Translations under genes and position numbers: made by a program
Source: Ascidiaceihabitans sp039975415
GTDB taxonomy: Bacteria; Pseudomonadota; Alphaproteobacteria; Rhodobacterales; Rhodobacteraceae
Direction: 5' to 3' (one strand)
Assembly (NCBI RefSeq): GCF_039975415.1
Contig: NZ_JBDWHD010000004.1
Length of the DNA: 64,000 nt
Notes under the pieces: generated by a model
Databases searched by the model: none
Seen by the model: only the letters and a program-made list of their open reading frames with translations
What the model was told of the DNA's origin: nothing
Shown here: positions 53,209 to 62,149 of the stretch, piece by piece
Layout: each line of letters starts with the position of its first letter
How positions within the stretch are numbered: position 1 is the stretch's first letter

Positions 53209-54191
53209 TGTCGGACCGCGGTCAGGAAACTGGGCCACATATTCCGGTGCTGATCAACGCGATTGTCAAAGCCTGTGACCCTGTTCAGGGGCGTTGGCTG
53301 GATGGCACGTTCGGGGCAGGGGGCTATACCAAACATCTTTTAGATGCTGGCGCGGATCATGTCATGGGCGTGGATCGCGATCCTTTGGCGTTTGAAATGG
53401 CAGCCCCTTGGGTGGGGGACTACGGCGACCGTATTACACTGACGCAAGGTGTGTTTTCGAAGATGGACGACTATGCGCAGGATCTGGACGGCGTGGTTCT
53501 GGACCTTGGCGTCAGCTCTATGCAGCTTGATCTGGCCGAGCGCGGCTTTTCCTTTATGCGCGACGGGCCTTTGGACATGCGCATGTCACAAGATGGGCTG
53601 TCTGCCGCCGATATCGTCAATGAAGGCGCAGAAGAACACATCGCGGCCATTCTGTTTCATTACGGTGAAGAACGCGCGTCTCGCCGGATAGCAAAGGCTA
53701 TTGTACGCGAACGGACGCTTGAACCTATCACGACCACATTGCGCCTTGCAGGCATCATAGAATCTTGTTTGCCGCGTCCCAAACCCAACCAATCCCACCC
53801 CGCCACACGCAGTTTTCAGGCGTTGCGCATCGCGGTGAACGACGAATATGGGGAATTGTTTCAGGGGCTTATGGCAGCAGAGCGGGCATTGAAACCGGGC
53901 GGAAAATTGGCGGTGGTCACATTCCATTCCGTCGAAGACCGGATGGTCAAACGCTTTTTGACCGCGCGGTCCGGCAATCAGGCCAACGCCAATCGCTTTG
54001 CACCCGAAACAGAAAAACTGCCTGCGCAATTTACAGTCAAATCGCGCAAGGCGATTGCCGCGGACGCAGATGAGGTCGAGATGAACCCGCGCGCACGCTC
54101 TGCCAAACTACGGGTGGCGACACGCACAGACGCGCCAAGCGGGTTGGTGGACGCAAAAGCGTTGGGCATGCCAACGGTCGAGGGCAAATAA
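53208..54191 (+). CDS. rsmH: 16S rRNA (cytosine1402-N4)-methyltransferase
   Basis: The 327-residue SAM-dependent enzyme methylates C1402 in the decoding centre of 16S rRNA. Motifs are HIPVLINAIVKA, LDGTFGAGGYTKHLL (SAM site), GVVLDLGVSSMQLD, the middle RPKPNQSHPATRSFQALRI and a late VVTFHSVEDRMVKRF. It overlaps mraZ and ftsL by one base at each end (TAATG). Confidence 0.97.
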   Translation: MSDRGQETGPHIPVLINAIVKACDPVQGRWLDGTFGAGGYTKHLLDAGADHVMGVDRDPLAFEMAAPWVGDYGDRITLTQGVFSKMDDYAQDLDGVVLDLGVSSMQLDLAERGFSFMRDGPLDMRMSQDGLSAADIVNEGAEEHIAAILFHYGEERASRRIAKAIVRERTLEPITTTLRLAGIIESCLPRPKPNQSHPATRSFQALRIAVNDEYGELFQGLMAAERALKPGGKLAVVTFHSVEDRMVKRFLTARSGNQANANRFAPETEKLPAQFTVKSRKAIAADADEVEMNPRARSAKLRVATRTDAPSGLVDAKALGMPTVEGK

Positions 54192-54544
54192 TGCGCACTG
54201 TATTGTATATATTGACAGTTTTAGGTGTCGTTGGTCTGGCGTTCTGGGCGTACCGTGAAAACTATGCCACGCAACAATCCTTGGCCGAAACCGATCAGCT
54301 GCGTAAAGAAATTCGTGCCAGCCATGCGCGGTTGGCCGTTTTGCGGGCGGAATGGGCCTACCTGAACCGCCCCGACCGGTTGCGCGAATTGGCCGACATC
54401 AATTTCGACAGCTTGGGGCTGCTGCCCATCACACCTGACCAGTTCGGCATGATCGATCAAGTGTCATATCCAGTGGTGGAAGACGACGAAACGCTGCCCA
54501 TTACCAATCCCGTCGATGTGTCCAACACCGGAGACCAGCCATGA
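54191..54544 (+). CDS. ftsL: Cell division protein FtsL
   Basis: The 117-residue protein has one N-terminal helix (LYILTVLGVVGLAFWAY), a coiled coil of about 45 residues (QQSLAETDQLRKEIRASHAR) and the conserved LNRPDRLRELA motif. It joins FtsB and FtsQ in the divisome and helps activate FtsI/FtsW. It overlaps rsmH by one base and ftsI by four. Confidence 0.92.
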   Translation: MRTVLYILTVLGVVGLAFWAYRENYATQQSLAETDQLRKEIRASHARLAVLRAEWAYLNRPDRLRELADINFDSLGLLPITPDQFGMIDQVSYPVVEDDETLPITNPVDVSNTGDQP

Positions 54545-56328
54545 TCCGTATCCCGTTACGCCCTCTGGCCCGTGTCCTTGAAGCACGTGAAAACGGTGTG
54601 AACCCGGACGCAATTGAACGCGAAAACAAACGCATTCGTCATGAAGATATGCAAGCGCGGGCACGGTCCCGCGCCGAAGGGCGTCTGCTGGTGCTTGGCA
54701 TGTTTTTCTTTTGCGCTTTTGCCGTTGTGGGTGGGCGTATGGGGATGCTTGCAACCTCTGATCCGGTTGAACCACGTTCGGCCGCATTAGGGGCGAAAAT
54801 CTCGGCGCAACGCGCGGATATTGTGGATCGCAATGGCAACTTGCTGGCCACCAACTTTGAAACGCATGCTCTTTACGCCCAACCGCACCAGTTGATTGAC
54901 CCCGAAGGATCCGCCAAAGCACTGGTTGGTATTTTTCCCGATCTCGATCCTGCTCGGTTGCTAAAGGATTTCACAGGCGAACGTAAGTTTCTGTGGGTGA
55001 AGAAGAAAATCAGCCCCGAGCAAATGCAGGCCGTACATGATATTGGCGATCCGGGGCTGTTGTTTGGGCCGCGCGACATGCGCTTGTACCCGAACGGAAC
55101 TTTGGCCGCACACGTCATGGGCGGCGCGTCTTTTGGCAAGGAAGGCGTGTCAGCCGCCGAAGTCATCGGCGTGGCCGGTGTCGAGAAATATTTTGACGAA
55201 TATTTGCGTGATCCAGCCAATGGCAATACGCCGTTGGAGCTGTCATTGGATCTGACTGTGCAGGCCGCGGCTGAACGTGTTTTATATGGTGGTATGAAGC
55301 TGCTGAACGCCAAGGGTGCGACGTCGGTTTTGATGGATGTGCACACCGGCGAAGTCATTTCGGTTGTATCTTTGCCGGACTTTGATCCCAACAATCGACC
55401 ACGCCCGATCACGCAAGGCGACAAGGGTGACGATCCGCTGTTCAACCGTTCTGTGCAGGGCGTTTATGAATTGGGGTCGGTGTTCAAGATTTTCACAGCA
55501 GCCCAAGCGGTTGACCTTGGGTTGGTCAACCCTTCGACCATGATCAAAACAGATGGTCCGATGCGCGTCGGTGGTTATCCGATTGGCGAATTCCGCAACA
55601 AGAACTACGGCACGCTTAGCGTTACCGACATCATCGTGAAATCATCGAACCGGGGTACGGGGCGGATGGTTTTGCAAATCGGATCAAAGCGTCAAAAAGA
55701 ATTTCTGAAATCCATGGGGTTTTTTGAACCAACAGCTTTCGAAATTGTCGAAGCGTCGGGCGGCAAGCCTCTGTTGCCCAAAAGGTGGACGGATTTATCA
55801 GCCGTTACAATATCTTACGGTCATGGATTGTCGTCGTCGCCTATGCATTTGGCCGCCGGATATGCCGCCATTGCAAACGGCGGATTTGCGGTCACTCCGA
55901 CCATTCTGAAACAAGATGGCACAAAACACGGCCCGCGCGTCATGAGCACCAATGCGGCCTCTGCTGCGCGCACAATGCTGCGCAAGGTTGTGTCCGAAGG
56001 CACAGCCAGCTTTGCAGAGGTCGAAGGCTACGCAGTGGGTGGCAAAACCGGCACAGCCGACAAACCGCGCCCGCGTGGCGGATATTACGACGACAAGGTG
56101 ATTGCGACGTTCGCGTCCATTTTTCCCGCCCATGACCCCAGATACGTGCTGGTTGTGACGTTGGACGAACCGGTCGAGACATCAGGTGACAAACCACGTC
56201 GCACCGCGGGTTGGACCGCCGTGCCTGTTGCGGCCGAAATGATCCGCCGCGTGGCCCCGTTGTTGGGGATGCGTCCAACCGTTGAACCGGTGTCCTTGGC
56301 TGATATAACGCTGACCAGCAGCAACTGA
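54541..56328 (+). CDS. ftsI: Septal peptidoglycan transpeptidase FtsI (PBP3)
   Basis: The 595-residue class B penicillin-binding protein crosslinks septal peptidoglycan. A cytoplasmic tail of about 50 residues precedes the single helix (LLVLGMFFFCAFAVVGG). The pedestal follows, then the transpeptidase with SxxK (GSVFKIF), SxN (KSSNRGTGRM) and KTG (GGKTGTADKP). It overlaps ftsL by four bases. Confidence 0.97.
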   Translation: MIRIPLRPLARVLEARENGVNPDAIERENKRIRHEDMQARARSRAEGRLLVLGMFFFCAFAVVGGRMGMLATSDPVEPRSAALGAKISAQRADIVDRNGNLLATNFETHALYAQPHQLIDPEGSAKALVGIFPDLDPARLLKDFTGERKFLWVKKKISPEQMQAVHDIGDPGLLFGPRDMRLYPNGTLAAHVMGGASFGKEGVSAAEVIGVAGVEKYFDEYLRDPANGNTPLELSLDLTVQAAAERVLYGGMKLLNAKGATSVLMDVHTGEVISVVSLPDFDPNNRPRPITQGDKGDDPLFNRSVQGVYELGSVFKIFTAAQAVDLGLVNPSTMIKTDGPMRVGGYPIGEFRNKNYGTLSVTDIIVKSSNRGTGRMVLQIGSKRQKEFLKSMGFFEPTAFEIVEASGGKPLLPKRWTDLSAVTISYGHGLSSSPMHLAAGYAAIANGGFAVTPTILKQDGTKHGPRVMSTNAASAARTMLRKVVSEGTASFAEVEGYAVGGKTGTADKPRPRGGYYDDKVIATFASIFPAHDPRYVLVVTLDEPVETSGDKPRRTAGWTAVPVAAEMIRRVAPLLGMRPTVEPVSLADITLTSSN

Positions 56329-56346
56329 GCCGAAAAGGCAGCGGGC

Positions 56347-57831
56347 ATGGTCACTCCGATCTCTATCTCTTTGAAATCTTTGGGTCTGATGGCCGTGGGG
56401 GACGCGAATCCGGTATTGGGGTCGATGGCCGTGGACAGCCGCGAGGTCCGTCCGGGCTGCCTGTTTTGCGCTATGCCCGGCAGCAATATCCATGGGGCTA
56501 CGTTTGTAAAAGCGGCGTTAGCCAAGGGGGCTGCGGCCATTTTGACCGACCCCGAAGGTGCTTTGATCGCAGCAGAGGCATTGCGCGACGGTGATGCGGC
56601 GTTGGTTGTGTCTGAAACACCGCGCGAAACCATGGCACGCACGGCTGCGTTGTTTTTCGGGGCACAGCCCAAAACGATGATTGCAGTCACCGGCACCAAT
56701 GGCAAAACATCCGTGTCCACGTTTGTGCGCCAGATCTGGAATGAATTGGACCTTGAGGCCGTCAACCTTGGCACCACAGGGGTGGAAGGGTCGTGGACCG
56801 CCCCTTTGAACCACACAACGCCAGAACCGATCACATTGCACCGCACGTTGAAACAGGCCGCTTTTGAAGGCATCACCCATGCGGCGATGGAAGCGTCCTC
56901 GCACGGGTTGGACCAACGCCGTTTGGACGGGGTTGTTCTGAAGGCAGCAGGGTTCACCAATTTCACCCAAGACCATCTGGATTATCACAAGACCTTTGAG
57001 GCCTATTTCGACGCCAAAGCAGGATTGTTCGCACGGGTACTGCCCGAGGATGGCACCGCAGTCATCAACATGGATGATGCGCACGGCGTTGATATGGTGG
57101 CGATTGCAACAGTCCGGAGCCAAGGCCTGATCACTGTTGGACGGACAAGCGCGGACTTGCAATTGGTTGCACAACGGATGGATGCGACGGGGCAGGACCT
57201 GCGTTTTTCATATCTGGGAAAAACCTATCAGACGCGTTTGAACCTTTTGGGCGCATTTCAGGCTGACAATGTCATGCTGGCTGCGGCACTTGTGATCGCT
57301 TGTGGCGCAGAACCCGCCCATGTCTTTGATACGCTTGAACATCTCACCACTGTGCGAGGCCGGATGCAATTGGCGGCAACCCGCGCCAACGGGGCTGCGG
57401 TGTTTGTGGATTACGCCCACACACCCGATGCGGTGTCCACTGCGCTGTCGGCCATGCGTCCGCATGTGATGGGACGTTTGGTGGCGATTGTCGGTGCCGG
57501 CGGAGACCGGGATGCGGGCAAGCGGCCTTTGATGGGGCAGGCCGCGGCGGACAATGCGGATGTGGTGTTTGTGACCGATGACAACCCGCGCTCTGAGGAT
57601 CCCGCCTTGATCCGCGCGGCGGTGATGAAAGGCTGCCCCCAGGCCACGGAAGTGGGCGACCGCGCCGAGGCGATTTTGCGGGCCGTTGACACCCTTGGTC
57701 CGGGCGACGCGCTGTTGATTGCGGGCAAAGGTCATGAAAGCGGGCAAATCGTCGGCGATGATGTGTTGCCCTTTGACGATGCAGAACAGGCAAGTGTTGC
57801 GGTTGCAGCCCTTGAAGGGAGATTGGCATGA
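56347..57831 (+). CDS. murE: UDP-MurNAc-L-Ala-D-Glu-meso-DAP ligase
   Basis: The 494-residue ligase adds the third residue of the peptidoglycan stem peptide. It has the Mur ATP site VTGTNGKTSVSTFVRQI, the NLGTTGV motif, and DYAHTPDAV. The DAP-selecting motif is DNPRSEDPA, typical of DAP rather than lysine ligases. The ATP-binding Lys (for carbamylation) lies in the middle domain. It starts 18 bases after ftsI and overlaps murF by four bases. Confidence 0.97.
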   Translation: MVTPISISLKSLGLMAVGDANPVLGSMAVDSREVRPGCLFCAMPGSNIHGATFVKAALAKGAAAILTDPEGALIAAEALRDGDAALVVSETPRETMARTAALFFGAQPKTMIAVTGTNGKTSVSTFVRQIWNELDLEAVNLGTTGVEGSWTAPLNHTTPEPITLHRTLKQAAFEGITHAAMEASSHGLDQRRLDGVVLKAAGFTNFTQDHLDYHKTFEAYFDAKAGLFARVLPEDGTAVINMDDAHGVDMVAIATVRSQGLITVGRTSADLQLVAQRMDATGQDLRFSYLGKTYQTRLNLLGAFQADNVMLAAALVIACGAEPAHVFDTLEHLTTVRGRMQLAATRANGAAVFVDYAHTPDAVSTALSAMRPHVMGRLVAIVGAGGDRDAGKRPLMGQAAADNADVVFVTDDNPRSEDPALIRAAVMKGCPQATEVGDRAEAILRAVDTLGPGDALLIAGKGHESGQIVGDDVLPFDDAEQASVAVAALEGRLA

Positions 57832-59249
57832 GCCTTTGGACATCGGACGCGGCGGCGCAAGCCACGGGTGGCAAAGTCACTGTTGCGTGGAAGGCGACGG
57901 GCGTGTCCATCGATACCCGCACAATAGAACCGGGCGATTTGTTTGTCGCATTGGAAGCGGCCCGTGACGGGCATGACTTCGTCGCCCAAGCCTTAGAGAA
58001 AGGCGCCAGCGCCGCGCTGGTCTCGCGCATCCCTGACGGGATGGACGAAAGTGCACCGTTGCTGATTGTCGCAGATGTCTTGTCCGGTCTCGAGGCCTTG
58101 GGCGTTGCCGCACGGGCGCGCACGGATGCACGTGTGGTGGCGGTGACAGGGTCCGTTGGCAAAACATCGACCAAGGAAATGCTGCGCGACATGTTGGGCG
58201 ATCAGGGGCGCACCCATGCCTCTGTCGCGTCTTACAACAACCATTGGGGGGTGCCGTTGACCTTGGCGCGGATGCCCGCGGACACCGAATACGCGGTGAT
58301 CGAAATCGGCATGAACCACCCTGGCGAAATTGCGCCTTTGGCCAAGATGGCACGCCCGCATGTGGCGATGATCACCACGGTAGCGGCCGCGCATTTGGAA
58401 GCCTTTGACGACATTTCAGGGATCGCGGTCGAGAAGGCCAGCATCATGGAAGGGCTGGAATATGGTGGATCGGCCGTCATCAACAACGACATTGAAACGG
58501 CGGCAATCTTGCAATCCAAAGCGCATGACATGAAGCGCCGAGACATCGGGTTTGGCGAACACGGCTTTGATTACGTTTTGAAAAATGTGTCCATTCAAGG
58601 GGACACAACCGTTGTGCAAGCCGAAGCCTTTGAACAGCCGCTGCTGTTCAAGATCAACACAGCTGGCCGGCACTTTGCGATGAACGGGCTGGGGGCATTG
58701 GCCTGTTGCGAGGCATTGGGGGCCGATTTGGCGCTGGCGGCCGCGTCTTTGGGGCGTTGGTCGCCTTACAAAGGACGCGGTGCACGCGAAACGATTGTGC
58801 TGGATCCTGTCGAGACGCATCTGACGCTGGAATTGATCGACGACAGCTACAACGCAAACCCCACGTCCATGGCGGCGGCTTTGGAGGTCTTGGCCGCCGC
58901 AGAGCCAGTCGATGATGTCGGGCGCGTGGGCAAGGGACGCCGTGTCGCATTTGTCGGTGATATGAAAGAACTTGGGCCGGACGAGGCGCACCTGCATGCG
59001 GGTCTTGCGGACCTCGCGTTTGTTCAAGACCTGGACGTGATACACTGCATCGGTCCGTTGATGCGGCATTTCTACGATGCTTTACCCGATCAGAAGCGCG
59101 GGCAATGGGCGCAAACTTCGGATCAGATCGAAGTCCGCACAAGCTTGGATGCGGGTGATGTGGTGTTGGCGAAGGGGTCTTTGTCGATGAAACTGGGGCT
59201 TATCGTTGACGCCATCCGTAAAATGGGCCATCCCCGTTCCAACGCATAA
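57828..59249 (+). CDS. murF: UDP-MurNAc-tripeptide-D-Ala-D-Ala ligase
   Basis: The 473-residue ligase adds D-Ala-D-Ala to complete the UDP-MurNAc-pentapeptide. Motifs are the N-terminal GVSIDTRTIEPGDLFVAL, ATP site VTGSVGKTSTKEMLRD, NNHWGVPLTL, IGMNHPGEI and DDSYNANPTSM. The ATG overlaps the murE stop (ATGA). Confidence 0.97.
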   Translation: MSLWTSDAAAQATGGKVTVAWKATGVSIDTRTIEPGDLFVALEAARDGHDFVAQALEKGASAALVSRIPDGMDESAPLLIVADVLSGLEALGVAARARTDARVVAVTGSVGKTSTKEMLRDMLGDQGRTHASVASYNNHWGVPLTLARMPADTEYAVIEIGMNHPGEIAPLAKMARPHVAMITTVAAAHLEAFDDISGIAVEKASIMEGLEYGGSAVINNDIETAAILQSKAHDMKRRDIGFGEHGFDYVLKNVSIQGDTTVVQAEAFEQPLLFKINTAGRHFAMNGLGALACCEALGADLALAAASLGRWSPYKGRGARETIVLDPVETHLTLELIDDSYNANPTSMAAALEVLAAAEPVDDVGRVGKGRRVAFVGDMKELGPDEAHLHAGLADLAFVQDLDVIHCIGPLMRHFYDALPDQKRGQWAQTSDQIEVRTSLDAGDVVLAKGSLSMKLGLIVDAIRKMGHPRSNA

Positions 59250-59280
59250 AAACACTAAATCGTGAGTAGAGGGGGCGGTA

Positions 59281-60363
59281 ATGCTCTATTGGTTGACAGC
59301 ACTTTCCGATGGGGGGGACTTTTTCAACCTGTTCCGCTACATCACGTTCCGCGCAGGCGGGGCCTTTATGACAGCACTTTTGTTCGGGTTTCTGTTTGGG
59401 CAACCCCTGATCAACGTGCTGCGCCGCCGCCAAGGCAAAGGCCAACCCATTCGCGATGACGGCCCCGAAGGGCATTTTGCAAAGGCGGGTACACCGACCA
59501 TGGGTGGACTGCTGATTGTGGGGGCTTTGACCACATCCACATTGCTGTGGGCGCGTTTGGACAACCCGTTTGTGTGGATCGTTTTGTTTGTGACACTCAG
59601 CTTTGCCGCCATCGGGTTCGCCGATGACTACGCGAAGGTGTCCAAGCAGACGACGGCAGGTGTTTCGGGCAAAGTCCGTTTGCTTTTGGGGTTCCTGATC
59701 GCAGGGATCGCGGCCTATGTCGCAGCCATCAACCACCCGGATGCTTTGCAAAACCAACTGGCTTTGCCTGTGTTCAAAGACACGCTGATCAACCTTGGCT
59801 ACCTGTTTATACCGTTTTCGATCATCGTGATCGTTGGGGCTGCGAATGCGGTGAACCTGACGGATGGACTGGATGGTCTGGCGATTATGCCTGTGATGAT
59901 TGCGGCAGGGACTTTGGGTGTGATTGCCTACGCGGTGGGGCGCGTGGATTTCACGGAATATCTGGATGTGCACTACGTTCCGGGCACAGGCGAAATCCTG
60001 ATCTTTACAGCGGGTATATTTGGCGGCGGATTGGGGTTCTTGTGGTACAACGCGCCCCCCGCGGCGGTGTTTATGGGCGACACGGGGTCTTTGGCCTTGG
60101 GCGGTGCATTGGGCGCGATCGCGGTCAGCACGAAACACGAATTGGTGCTGGCGATTGTCGGCGGATTGTTCGTGGTCGAGGCGATGTCGGTGATCATCCA
60201 GGTCCTCTATTTCAAGCGCACAGGTAAACGGGTGTTCCTGATGGCGCCGATCCACCATCACTATGAAAAGAAGGGCTGGGCCGAACCGCAAATCGTGATC
60301 CGGTTCTGGATTATCTCGCTGATTTTGGCGATGATTGGACTGGCGACGTTGAAGGTGCGGTAG
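59281..60363 (+). CDS. mraY: Phospho-MurNAc-pentapeptide transferase
   Basis: The 360-residue polytopic protein makes lipid I on undecaprenyl phosphate. Motifs are KAGTPTMGGLLI, the catalytic aspartates in GFADDYAKV, NAVNLTDGLDGLA, MGDTGSLALGG and the C-terminal FLMAPIHHHYEKKGW. It starts 31 bases after murF. murD would normally follow directly, but two extra ORFs intervene. Confidence 0.98.
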   Translation: MLYWLTALSDGGDFFNLFRYITFRAGGAFMTALLFGFLFGQPLINVLRRRQGKGQPIRDDGPEGHFAKAGTPTMGGLLIVGALTTSTLLWARLDNPFVWIVLFVTLSFAAIGFADDYAKVSKQTTAGVSGKVRLLLGFLIAGIAAYVAAINHPDALQNQLALPVFKDTLINLGYLFIPFSIIVIVGAANAVNLTDGLDGLAIMPVMIAAGTLGVIAYAVGRVDFTEYLDVHYVPGTGEILIFTAGIFGGGLGFLWYNAPPAAVFMGDTGSLALGGALGAIAVSTKHELVLAIVGGLFVVEAMSVIIQVLYFKRTGKRVFLMAPIHHHYEKKGWAEPQIVIRFWIISLILAMIGLATLKVR

Positions 60364-60433
60364 ATAGAAACATACTTTTCACTTTTCATTCCCCTGTTAT
60401 GTTACCTCAGATTGTAACGAAGGGTTTGGTGTG

Positions 60434-60640
60434 ATGGTTTCTATTTTTGACTATTGGGGTGCGATTGTTGGGTTGATTTCGGTTGTCGGTGTTTTCATCG
60501 CTTGGCGGCAATGGCGTGCACCTTCCAACACAACGACAAACACTGCTGATAGCTCAACAAACGTTAAGCAAAAAGGTGGTGCTGGTACGACGCAGAACAC
60601 AGCGAACAACAGCCGCGACGTGGATCAATCCGGCGCATGA
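60434..60640 (+). CDS. Small single-helix membrane protein of the TPR module
   Basis: The 68-residue protein has one N-terminal helix (about 9-23: GAIVGLISVVGVFIAW), then RQWRAPS and a polar low-complexity tail rich in Asn, Thr, Gln and Gly. The tail contains DSSTNVKQKGG and NNSRDVDQSGA. A third copy of that motif (DSTGVQQAGR) occurs near the start of the next ORF in another frame. The stop overlaps the next start (ATGA). It may be a coupled partner or the broken-off front half of the TPR protein. A GTG just before the ATG is also possible. Confidence 0.6.
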   Translation: MVSIFDYWGAIVGLISVVGVFIAWRQWRAPSNTTTNTADSSTNVKQKGGAGTTQNTANNSRDVDQSGA

Positions 60641-62088
60641 TTGGGCGGACTGATAATCAGGTAACTGACTCAACGGGCGTGCAACAGGCGGGGCGTGATA
60701 TTCACGGTATTCCGCCCGATCAACACGAACGGATTTTGAACGAACGCCTTGCAGAACTGCGTAGTGATTTGCAGGATAAGTTTGACGCGATAAAACGGGC
60801 GGACAGCGCCGAGGCCCAAATTGAGATTATGACGCTTCAGCGCAAAGTCCAAGAATACGAACGCCGTGTCGCGAACCCTGAATTCGCATACAAAGAATAC
60901 CAAGACCGGATCGCAGCCCTCGAAAAGCTGTTGGAAGATGCCACTGTCGATATCGGCGAAAATAGAATTCGTAATGCGCAGGTGGCCCTTGAAGGTGGGG
61001 ACCATTCCAAAGCAGACGAAATCTTTGATGAGGTGATCGAGGTCGAAACCCGGGCAGCGCAACGCCTTGCGGATGCACATTTTGGCAAGGGTGTGATCGC
61101 CGAAGAGGCCGTACGCTGGGCCGACGCCGCCACACATTATGCGCGGGCAGCGAGGTTGGCCGACACTTTGGACACCCTTTATAAAGCAGCGCAATTTGCA
61201 AAACTGGCAGGGGACTACAAATCCTCCCTGCGGTTTGCAGAGGATATGGTGGCCAAGGCAAGGGCGGAGGATGACCGCCCGAACCTGTCACGTGGATTGG
61301 ATCGTCTTGCAACTGCGTACCAAGAGACAGGCCAATATGAGCCGTCAGAGGCGCTTTTTCGTGAGGCATTGCAGATTGATGCGACCGACCAAGGAAAGAC
61401 GTCGCGGACCTATGCCAGCGGCCTCAACAACCTTGCGGGTGTGGTAAAGGCACAGGGTCGCTATGCCGAAGCGGAGGAGCTGTACCGCGAGGCATTAGAG
61501 ATTGATCGCGCGACGATTGGGGAGGGGCATCCAGAGTATGCCATTCCCCTCAACAACCTTGCGGGTGTGGTAGAGGCGCAGGGTCGCTATGCAGAAGCGG
61601 AGGGGCTGTACCGCGCGGCATTAGAGATTGATCGCGCGACGATTGGGGAGGGGCATCCGAGTTATGCTATTCGCCTCAACAACCTTGCGGGTGTGGTAAA
61701 GGCACAGGGTCGCTTTGCCGAAGCGGAGGGGTTGTACCGCGATGCGTTGGAAATTGATCGCGCGACGATTGGGGAGGGGCATCCGGACTATGCAATTGAC
61801 CTCAACAACCTTGCGGGTGTGGTAGAGGCGCAGGGTCGCTTTGCCGAAGCGGAGGGGCTGTACCGCGCGGCATTGGAGATTACCCGTGCGACGATTGGGG
61901 AGGGGCATCCGAGTTATGCTATTCGCCTCGTTAATCTGGGATCCCTTCTGGGTCAGACGGGTAGGGCGACAGAAGGCCGTGAGATGTTGGAACAGGCCTT
62001 GGGGATATTTCGGGCCACTCTGCCTGAGGATCACCCAAACATTGCGACAACCCTGCGCCGTATCGCCGACCTGCCCGACACCCCCTAA
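60637..62088 (+). CDS. Coiled-coil and TPR (kinesin light chain-type) protein within the division cluster
   Basis: The 483-residue protein has a short polar N-terminus (DSTGVQQAGRDIHG), a coiled coil (about 25-105) and helical repeats. From residue 263 there are four nearly identical 42-residue TPR units (LNNLAGVVxAQGRxAEAEGLYR, then xALEIDRATIGEGHPxYAI), and then a degenerate fifth. The units match the kinesin light chain or TPR_12 type, which binds proteins. No enzyme domain is visible. It is out of place between mraY and murD. It overlaps the small membrane protein gene by four bases. Function is unknown; a cell-envelope scaffold is one possibility. Confidence 0.82.
   Translation: MIGRTDNQVTDSTGVQQAGRDIHGIPPDQHERILNERLAELRSDLQDKFDAIKRADSAEAQIEIMTLQRKVQEYERRVANPEFAYKEYQDRIAALEKLLEDATVDIGENRIRNAQVALEGGDHSKADEIFDEVIEVETRAAQRLADAHFGKGVIAEEAVRWADAATHYARAARLADTLDTLYKAAQFAKLAGDYKSSLRFAEDMVAKARAEDDRPNLSRGLDRLATAYQETGQYEPSEALFREALQIDATDQGKTSRTYASGLNNLAGVVKAQGRYAEAEELYREALEIDRATIGEGHPEYAIPLNNLAGVVEAQGRYAEAEGLYRAALEIDRATIGEGHPSYAIRLNNLAGVVKAQGRFAEAEGLYRDALEIDRATIGEGHPDYAIDLNNLAGVVEAQGRFAEAEGLYRAALEITRATIGEGHPSYAIRLVNLGSLLGQTGRATEGREMLEQALGIFRATLPEDHPNIATTLRRIADLPDTP
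61423..61926 (+). repeat. Four tandem 126-bp repeats in the TPR gene
   Basis: Units begin at 61423, 61549, 61675 and 61801 with CTCAACAACCTTGCGGGTGT and differ at few sites. A fifth, degenerate unit starts at 61927. The near identity at DNA level indicates recent duplication or gene conversion, so copy number may vary among strains. Confidence 0.95.
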
Positions 62089-62149
62089 CCCCGCTAGACC
62101 CTTGCGCCAACCTGCGCTAGGCATGCCGCGACACATAAATGAGGCGCGC

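Noticed and set aside
59200..60291. 363-codon frame antisense to mraY
   Set aside because: Its composition (many His, Gln, Arg) is typical of antisense shadows, and mraY motifs are complete on the other strand.
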